Below are positions 6,417 to 10,548 of a DNA stretch of 10,548 bases, in pieces. Location: contig JAUVIX010000105.1 in assembly GCA_030592565.1 (NCBI GenBank), forward strand, positions 1 through 10,548, in the 5' to 3' direction. This DNA is from Chlorobiota bacterium (GTDB taxonomy: Bacteria; Bacteroidota; Bacteroidia; Bacteroidales; JAADJA01). Positions within the stretch are counted from its first letter, which is position 1; the number at the start of each line of letters is the position of its first letter. A model generated the notes under the pieces. That model made no database searches. It was not told where the DNA came from and saw nothing but the letters and a program-made list of their open reading frames with translations. The translations under genes were made by a program, and so were the position numbers.

Positions 6417-6515
6417 TTGTATATATTTTTATTATTATATTTCTTGTTTTTCATTTATTTTGTCACAATTTTTGCTCTTCGCAAGCTCCGTTAGCTGATT
6501 TTCTACCAACATACC

Positions 6516-6530
6516 ACCCCCCTACGGGGT
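6516..6530. repeat. Short GC-rich palindrome in an AT-rich gap
   Basis: ACCCC (6516-6520) and GGGGT (6526-6530) form a short stem around a 5-base loop, in the 140-base gap between def and the lipoprotein gene. The T-rich flank is on the plus strand, where no gene ends, so it is a poor terminator for def. A dispersed palindrome is a possibility. The rest of this gap shows no further feature. Confidence 0.35.
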
Positions 6531-6556
6531 TTATTATTCATATTTCAAGTTAATCA

Positions 6557-7132
6557 CTATCTTTTTCTACCCTTTTTCCTTTTCGGAAAAATCATTTTGT
6601 AATCAACATCAATATTGCCTTTTGAAATATCTGAGAGTTTCCGTTTAAGCAACATCTTACGTATATTGGAAATTCTATCAACAAAAAGCACTCCCTCAAG
6701 ATGATCATACTCATGCTGAATAATCCTTGCCATAACCTTGATAAACTTATCATCGTGATATTCAAAGTTTTCATCATAATACTGTATTCTTATACCAGGC
6801 TTGCGGATTACATCTTCACGAATATCGGGCAAGCTCAGGCAACCTTCATTAAAACTCCATTCCTCTCCTTTTTCCTCAACACTCTGAGCATTGATAAATA
6901 TTTTTTTAAACCCACTTGCTTCAGGCTCATCTTCTGCAAAAGGAGAAGCATCAACTATGAACAACCTAATAGATTTGCCCACTTGTGGAGCTGCCAGCCC
7001 TACGCCTGATGTTAGGTACATTGTATCAAACATATCTTCAACAAGCTCATCCAAACCGGAATAATCTTTCTCAACATCCTCCGATATTCTCCTAAGTGTT
7101 GGATGTCCGTATGCTAATATTGGTAAAACCAT
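6557..7132 (-). CDS. def: Peptide deformylase
   Basis: Def removes the formyl group from the initiator Met of new proteins at the ribosome. All three signature motifs are intact in the 191 residues: GVGLAAPQVG at 43-52, EGCLSLP at 96-102 with metal ligand Cys98, and HEYDH at 140-144 with the two His ligands and the catalytic Glu141. Length is normal, with a basic tail (KRKKGRKR) that could favour contact with the ribosome (inference). The start MVLPILAYGHPTLR matches the family. It lies 52 bases downstream of ruvX on the same strand. Confidence 0.97.
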   Translation of the reverse strand: MVLPILAYGHPTLRRISEDVEKDYSGLDELVEDMFDTMYLTSGVGLAAPQVGKSIRLFIVDASPFAEDEPEASGFKKIFINAQSVEEKGEEWSFNEGCLSLPDIREDVIRKPGIRIQYYDENFEYHDDKFIKVMARIIQHEYDHLEGVLFVDRISNIRKMLLKRKLSDISKGNIDVDYKMIFPKRKKGRKR

Positions 7133-7184
7133 AAATAAAACCTAATTTCTAATTCCTAACAAATATCAAGAGAAAAGATATCTA

Positions 7185-7607
7185 TCAAAACATATTACTT
7201 TTCATTTCAAGATATGATTGCAAAATTAAAACCGCACTGATCTTATCGACCAATGCTTTATTTTGCCTATCCTTTTTTTTCAATCCGGCGGTTATCATCG
7301 CCTGACTTGCAATCTTTGATGTAAATCGCTCATCAGCCATCTCTACAGGTATTCCGGGTATCTCCTTTTTTAATTTCTTAACAAAAGGAGTGATGAACCT
7401 CATTGATTCTGACGGGGTGTAATCCATCTGCCTCGGCTCACCCACAACAAAACACTCAACTATTTCATTTGCACAATACTCCTTTAAAAAACTAATAATA
7501 TCCTTTGAATGAACTGTTGTTAATGGGTTTGCAATCATTTTCAATTCATCAGTTACAGCTAACCCTACCCTTTTTCTTCCATAATCAATTGCAATAATTC
7601 TACCCAT
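7185..7607 (-). CDS. ruvX: RuvX/YqgF-family RNase H-fold nuclease
   Basis: This 140-residue protein is full length for the YqgF family. Conserved acidic sites are Asp8 in IAIDYGRKRVGLA, Glu93 in ADERFTS and Asp121 in ALVDKISAVLILQSYL, the expected layout of an RNase H-fold active site. The family is annotated as a putative Holliday junction resolvase and is also implicated in 16S rRNA 5' end maturation; the sequence cannot tell which. It is the first gene of the minus-strand run leading to def, the lipoprotein and mnmA, and is divergent from dapD, with a promoter-like element just upstream. Confidence 0.93.
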   Translation of the reverse strand: MGRIIAIDYGRKRVGLAVTDELKMIANPLTTVHSKDIISFLKEYCANEIVECFVVGEPRQMDYTPSESMRFITPFVKKLKKEIPGIPVEMADERFTSKIASQAMITAGLKKKDRQNKALVDKISAVLILQSYLEMKSNMF

Positions 7608-7635
7608 TATGACATTTATAACTTAAAAATCGGTG

Positions 7636-7643
7636 CAAAATTA
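7636..7643 (-). promoter_or_regulatory. Putative -7 promoter element for ruvX-def operon
   Basis: The minus strand reads TAATTTTG followed by C, matching TAnnTTTG and placing the transcript start about 20 bases before the ruvX ATG. No good -33 TTTG is seen at the right distance. Confidence 0.4.
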
Positions 7644-7675
7644 TAAAGAAGTTTCCTTACTTTGTAAAAATTTAA

Positions 7676-7683
7676 TACTTTTG
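7676..7683 (+). promoter_or_regulatory. Putative -7 promoter element for the dapD operon
   Basis: TACTTTTG matches TAnnTTTG exactly and would start transcription near 7690, about 12 bases before the dapD ATG. It is the same 8-mer as the trp leader -7 element. No clear -33 box is seen. Confidence 0.45.
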
Positions 7684-7701
7684 ACTACATTATTTTAAAA
7701 T

Positions 7702-8520
7702 ATGATTAAAGAATTGAAACAAAATATCGAAGAAGCCTGGGCAAACAGAGATTTATTGTCATCGGATAAACATACAAACAGTATCCGGCAGGTTATTGAA
7801 ATGTTGGATAAAGGAGAAGTCAGGGTTGCACAGCCCAACGGGAATGGATGGATAGTTAATGAATGGATAAAAAAGGCTGTAATCCTATACTTTCCAATAC
7901 AAAAAATGGAAACCACAGAGGTGGGACCCTTTGAGTTTCACGACAAGATTGATTTAAAGACGGGCTATAAAAAACTTGGAGTACGTGTTGTACCTCATGC
8001 TTTGGCAAGATATGGAGCATATATAGCAAGAGGAGTTGTTATGATGCCTTCTTATATAAATATAGGTGCTTACGTGGATGGCGGCACAATGGTTGACACC
8101 TGGGCTACCGTTGGTTCTTGCGCACAAATAGGAAAAAATGTACATCTTAGTGGTGGTGTTGGGATTGGTGGAGTTCTTGAACCTGTCCAGGCTGCACCTG
8201 TTATTATAGAAGACGGTTGTTTCATTGGCTCAAGAAGTATTGTAGTAGAGGGTGTCAAAGTTGAAAAGGAAGCGGTTCTCGGTGCAAATGTGGTGATTAC
8301 AAACTCAACAAAGATTATTGATGTCACCGGTAGTGAACCAGTAGAGATAAAAGGCAGAGTGCCTGCGAGGTCGGTTGTGATTCCAGGTTCGTACACTAAA
8401 AAATTTAATGCAGGAGAATTTAACGTTTCTTGTGCATTGATTATAGGTAAAAGGAAAGCTTCAACCGATTTGAAAACTTCGCTTAATGATGCTCTGAGAG
8501 ATTATGATGTGGCAGTGTAG
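7702..8520 (+). CDS. dapD: Tetrahydrodipicolinate N-succinyltransferase DapD
   Basis: DapD transfers succinyl from succinyl-CoA to tetrahydrodipicolinate in the succinylase branch of the diaminopimelate/lysine pathway, feeding peptidoglycan and protein. The 272-residue length is that of DapD. A helical N-terminal domain (about 1-100) is followed by a left-handed beta-helix of hexapeptide repeats (about 105-230), with the highly conserved stretches MMPSYINIGAYVDGGTMVD, GSCAQIGKNVHLSGG and GVLEPVQAAPVIIED. The start is ATG 7702, after a -7 promoter element. It is divergent from ruvX, and the GT9 gene begins 25 bases after its stop, so the two are probably co-transcribed. Use of this gene indicates the succinylated route to diaminopimelate. 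Confidence 0.97.
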   Translation: MIKELKQNIEEAWANRDLLSSDKHTNSIRQVIEMLDKGEVRVAQPNGNGWIVNEWIKKAVILYFPIQKMETTEVGPFEFHDKIDLKTGYKKLGVRVVPHALARYGAYIARGVVMMPSYINIGAYVDGGTMVDTWATVGSCAQIGKNVHLSGGVGIGGVLEPVQAAPVIIEDGCFIGSRSIVVEGVKVEKEAVLGANVVITNSTKIIDVTGSEPVEIKGRVPARSVVIPGSYTKKFNAGEFNVSCALIIGKRKASTDLKTSLNDALRDYDVAV

Positions 8521-8545
8521 TTATTAAGTAATTAGAAAAATAAAT

Positions 8546-9535
8546 TTGAAAAAAATCCTGATTATACAAACAGCATCCATCGGTGATGTGATACTGGCCA
8601 CGCCAGTACTGGAAAAGTTACATTATCACTACCCTGATGCAGAAATTGATTTCCTTCTTAAAGAGGGAAATGAAAGACTATTTGACGGACACCCATTTCT
8701 TCATGCCCTTTTAATTTGGGATAAATCGAAGGATAAATATAAAAATTTCAGAAAACTGATTCAGGAGATCAGGGAAAACAAATATGACTCTGTGATAAAC
8801 ATACAGAGGTTTGCATCAAGTGGCTTAATAACAATACTGTCAGGGGCAAAACTGAAGGTTGGATTCAACAAAAACCCATTTTCCCCATTTTTCAATATCA
8901 GAATAAAACACACAATACATAACGGTGAAATACACGAAACAGAGCGAAATATAAACCTTGTAAAACGTTTTACTGACGAGACCCTGTTCCCTGTAAAACT
9001 TTACCCATTACCGCGCGATTATGCGAAAATGTCACAATTTAAGACGGCAAAATATATAACTGTATCACCAGCTTCTCTTTGGTTTACAAAACAATATCCT
9101 GAAGAAAAGTGGATAGAATTCATAAAAGATATTGATAAAGATATCAGAGTTTATTTTCTCGGCTCAAAAAATGATTCCGAACTTTGCAACGCAATAATCA
9201 ATAAATCAGGACATAGCAATTCAATGAATCTTGCCGGTAAATTAAATTTTCTGGAATCGGCAGCTTTGATGAGGGACGCGGTAATGAATTTCATGAACGA
9301 CTCAGCACCTTTACATTTAGCTTCGGCAGTAAATGCAAAAATAACGGCAATCTTTTGTTCCACAGTGCCTTCGTTCGGATTTGGGCCGATGTCAGAAGAT
9401 TCTATTATTGTTCAGACAAAAGAAAAGCTAAAATGTAAGCCTTGCGGGCTTCATGGGCTAAAAGACTGTCCGGAAGACCATTTCAAATGTGCAATGACAA
9501 TTGATAAAAATGAACTTTTAAAACGAATCGAATAA
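8546..9535 (+). CDS. Glycosyltransferase family 9 (heptosyltransferase-like)
   Basis: This 329-residue GT-B enzyme begins with the family N-terminus MKKILIIQTASIGDVILATPVLEKL, where the glycine-containing loop binds the acceptor side. Near the C-terminal domain it has the nucleotide-sugar motif NDSAPLHLASA (Asn251-Asp252), equivalent to the SNDSGPMHLA motif of WaaC/WaaF. A Cys cluster (Cys297, Cys300, Cys308, Cys315) in the tail resembles one found in many GT9 proteins. It probably transfers heptose or a related sugar onto LPS core or another surface glycan at the cytoplasmic face; donor and acceptor cannot be read from sequence. The start is TTG 8546: no in-frame ATG gives the conserved N-terminus. 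The stop TAA abuts the ATG of the next gene with no gap, indicating translational coupling. Confidence 0.92.
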   Translation: MKKILIIQTASIGDVILATPVLEKLHYHYPDAEIDFLLKEGNERLFDGHPFLHALLIWDKSKDKYKNFRKLIQEIRENKYDSVINIQRFASSGLITILSGAKLKVGFNKNPFSPFFNIRIKHTIHNGEIHETERNINLVKRFTDETLFPVKLYPLPRDYAKMSQFKTAKYITVSPASLWFTKQYPEEKWIEFIKDIDKDIRVYFLGSKNDSELCNAIINKSGHSNSMNLAGKLNFLESAALMRDAVMNFMNDSAPLHLASAVNAKITAIFCSTVPSFGFGPMSEDSIIVQTKEKLKCKPCGLHGLKDCPEDHFKCAMTIDKNELLKRIE

Positions 9536-10099
9536 ATGGAAGAAGATATCAAAAAAGCAATAAAAGTTTTAAAAGGAGGTGGAACAATTCTTTATCCAAC
9601 CGATACAATATGGGGTATTGGAGGCGATGCCACTAACAAATCGGCTGTTTCAAAAATTTATAAGATTAAGAGCAGGGGTGCGGATACAAGCTATATAGTT
9701 CTGCTATGCAAGGCTTCGCAGTTGAATAAGTATGTAAAAATTTTACCGCCCATAATCTGGGATTTAGTTGAAAGTATTGACAAACCAACTACTATTATAT
9801 ATTCAGGTGCTAAGAATCTGGCAAAAAACGTAATCCATAAAGATGGCACAATAGGAATTCGGATTGTTAAAGATGAATTTTGCAGGCGGTTGATCGAAGA
9901 GTTTGGTAAACCAATTGTTTCAACTTCTGCTAACCTGTCAGGGGATACTGCCCCCTTTATATTCAGAGATATTTCGGAAGTAATTAAAAACAGGGTTGAT
10001 TATATCGTGGAATCAAACAGAAATATAATTAATAAGACCAAAGCCTCAACGATAATAAAGATTAATGATAACGGAGAATTTGATATAATCAGACAATGA
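9536..10099 (+). CDS. Threonylcarbamoyl-AMP synthase (TsaC/Sua5/YrdC family)
   Basis: The enzyme makes threonylcarbamoyl-AMP from threonine, bicarbonate and ATP, the first step of t6A37 modification in ANN-decoding tRNAs. The 187-residue protein is a stand-alone YrdC domain without the C-terminal Sua5 domain. Key segments are GGGTILYPTDTIWGIGGDA (14-32), KIKSR (43-47, the KxR motif), GTIGIRI (104-110) and STSANLSGD (129-137). The KIKSRG stretch lacks the Pro-rich KxRP form of many homologues, a modest difference. The start ATG follows the GT9 stop directly, and the stop TGA overlaps the next ATG in ATGA, so these genes are translationally linked. In Bacteroidota such stand-alone forms are usually the housekeeping copy, but a paralogue elsewhere cannot be excluded. 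Confidence 0.9.
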   Translation: MEEDIKKAIKVLKGGGTILYPTDTIWGIGGDATNKSAVSKIYKIKSRGADTSYIVLLCKASQLNKYVKILPPIIWDLVESIDKPTTIIYSGAKNLAKNVIHKDGTIGIRIVKDEFCRRLIEEFGKPIVSTSANLSGDTAPFIFRDISEVIKNRVDYIVESNRNIINKTKASTIIKINDNGEFDIIRQ

Positions 10100-10548
10100 T
10101 AAAAGCCGGATTTATGCAGTTTCGTCCTGTGCTTGGCAATCAGGAAACAAATATTAAGAAAATTAAAAGTCTTATGCCGTTGGCAAAAGATGCCGATCTG
10201 ATTGTTTTACCCGAGTTGGCAAATTCAGGATATAATTTTGTTTCAAAAGATCATGCTTTTGAAAGTGCTGAAGAAACGGTAAACAGCAGGTTTATTGATT
10301 TTCTTATTGATGAAGCCAGAAAATACGATTTACATATTATTGCAGGTTTTAACGAACGCGAGAATGACAACCTTTACAACTCATCTGCACTTGTCAGCCC
10401 TGAAGGATTATTAGGTAAATACAGAAAAATTCATCTTTTCCTTAATGAAAAAGAAATTTTTGAGATAGGCAATATTGGACTTCCTGTTTTTGATATTGGA
10501 TTTTGCAAAACCGGAATACTAATCTGTTTTGACTGGATATTCCCTGAG
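10096..10548 (+). CDS. Carbon-nitrogen hydrolase (nitrilase superfamily), 3' end outside the window
   Basis: The first 151 codons are present, open to the window edge. The Glu-Lys-Cys catalytic triad of the nitrilase superfamily is complete: Glu40 in LPELANSGY, Lys111 in KYRKIHLF and Cys144 in GILICFDW. The start MIKAGFMQFRPVLGNQETNI matches the family N-terminus with its conserved N-terminal beta strand. Such enzymes hydrolyse amides or carbamoyl compounds (for example N-carbamoylputrescine amidase or omega-amidase); the substrate cannot be told from this half. The ATG overlaps the preceding TGA by the ATGA arrangement, so it belongs to the dapD-GT9-tsaC run. I used 10096 because it is the only start giving the complete family N-terminus. 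Confidence 0.92.
   Translation, partial: MIKAGFMQFRPVLGNQETNIKKIKSLMPLAKDADLIVLPELANSGYNFVSKDHAFESAEETVNSRFIDFLIDEARKYDLHIIAGFNERENDNLYNSSALVSPEGLLGKYRKIHLFLNEKEIFEIGNIGLPVFDIGFCKTGILICFDWIFPE

Noticed and set aside
8070..8396. Minus-strand open frame inside dapD
   Set aside because: It is antisense to a fully conserved DapD and shows no domain.
9151..9363. Minus-strand open frame inside the GT9 gene
   Set aside because: It is antisense to the conserved glycosyltransferase and has no support.

Overview
The window looks like part of a Bacteroidota chromosome, probably Bacteroidales or Marinilabiliales-like. It is AT-rich, starts show no Shine-Dalgarno pattern, several upstream regions carry the Bacteroidota -7 promoter element TAnnTTTG, and the gene set is typical of that phylum: an ruvX-def-TPR lipoprotein-mnmA run, dapD, a Ste24-type M48 protease and a secreted repeat protein. 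All functional calls come from motifs read by eye; no database was searched.

Layout. 1-1553 (minus): a secreted leucine-rich-repeat-like protein whose frame is cut by a TGA exactly where the repeat calls for Gly, with repeat-like sequence continuing to the window edge. 1666-2907 (plus): a membrane M48/Ste24 protease, divergent from it. 2908-3050: a convergent intergenic region with a palindrome and a terminator serving the minus strand. 3051-4418 (minus): a stand-alone TrpB2-type tryptophan synthase beta chain. 4419-4635: the most interesting stretch, which reads as a classical Trp attenuator. 4636-7607 (minus): mnmA, a TPR lipoprotein, def and ruvX, transcribed from ruvX towards mnmA. 7702-10548 (plus): dapD, a GT9 glycosyltransferase, a TsaC/Sua5-type threonylcarbamoyl-AMP synthase and a nitrilase-family amidohydrolase cut by the window edge, with tight spacing that suggests one operon.

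The main result is the 217-base gap between mnmA and trpB2. On the minus strand it holds a promoter-like sequence, a 19-codon ORF (MINNNNILNNWWCLYELRK) with two adjacent Trp codons, competing RNA pairings, and a strong 11-bp hairpin with a U-run about 40 bases before the trpB2 start. This is the architecture of ribosome-mediated transcription attenuation, here controlling a trpB2 with no trpA beside it. It predicts that trpB2 is switched on when charged tRNA-Trp is scarce, which argues for a real role in making tryptophan.

The rest is largely housekeeping: tRNA modification (mnmA, tsaC), N-terminal protein processing (def), DNA/RNA maintenance (ruvX), lysine/cell-wall precursor synthesis (dapD) and surface glycan assembly (GT9). 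I saw no tRNA, rRNA, CRISPR array, insertion sequence or phage gene. No gene-free stretch exceeds 300 bases; the longest is the attenuator region.
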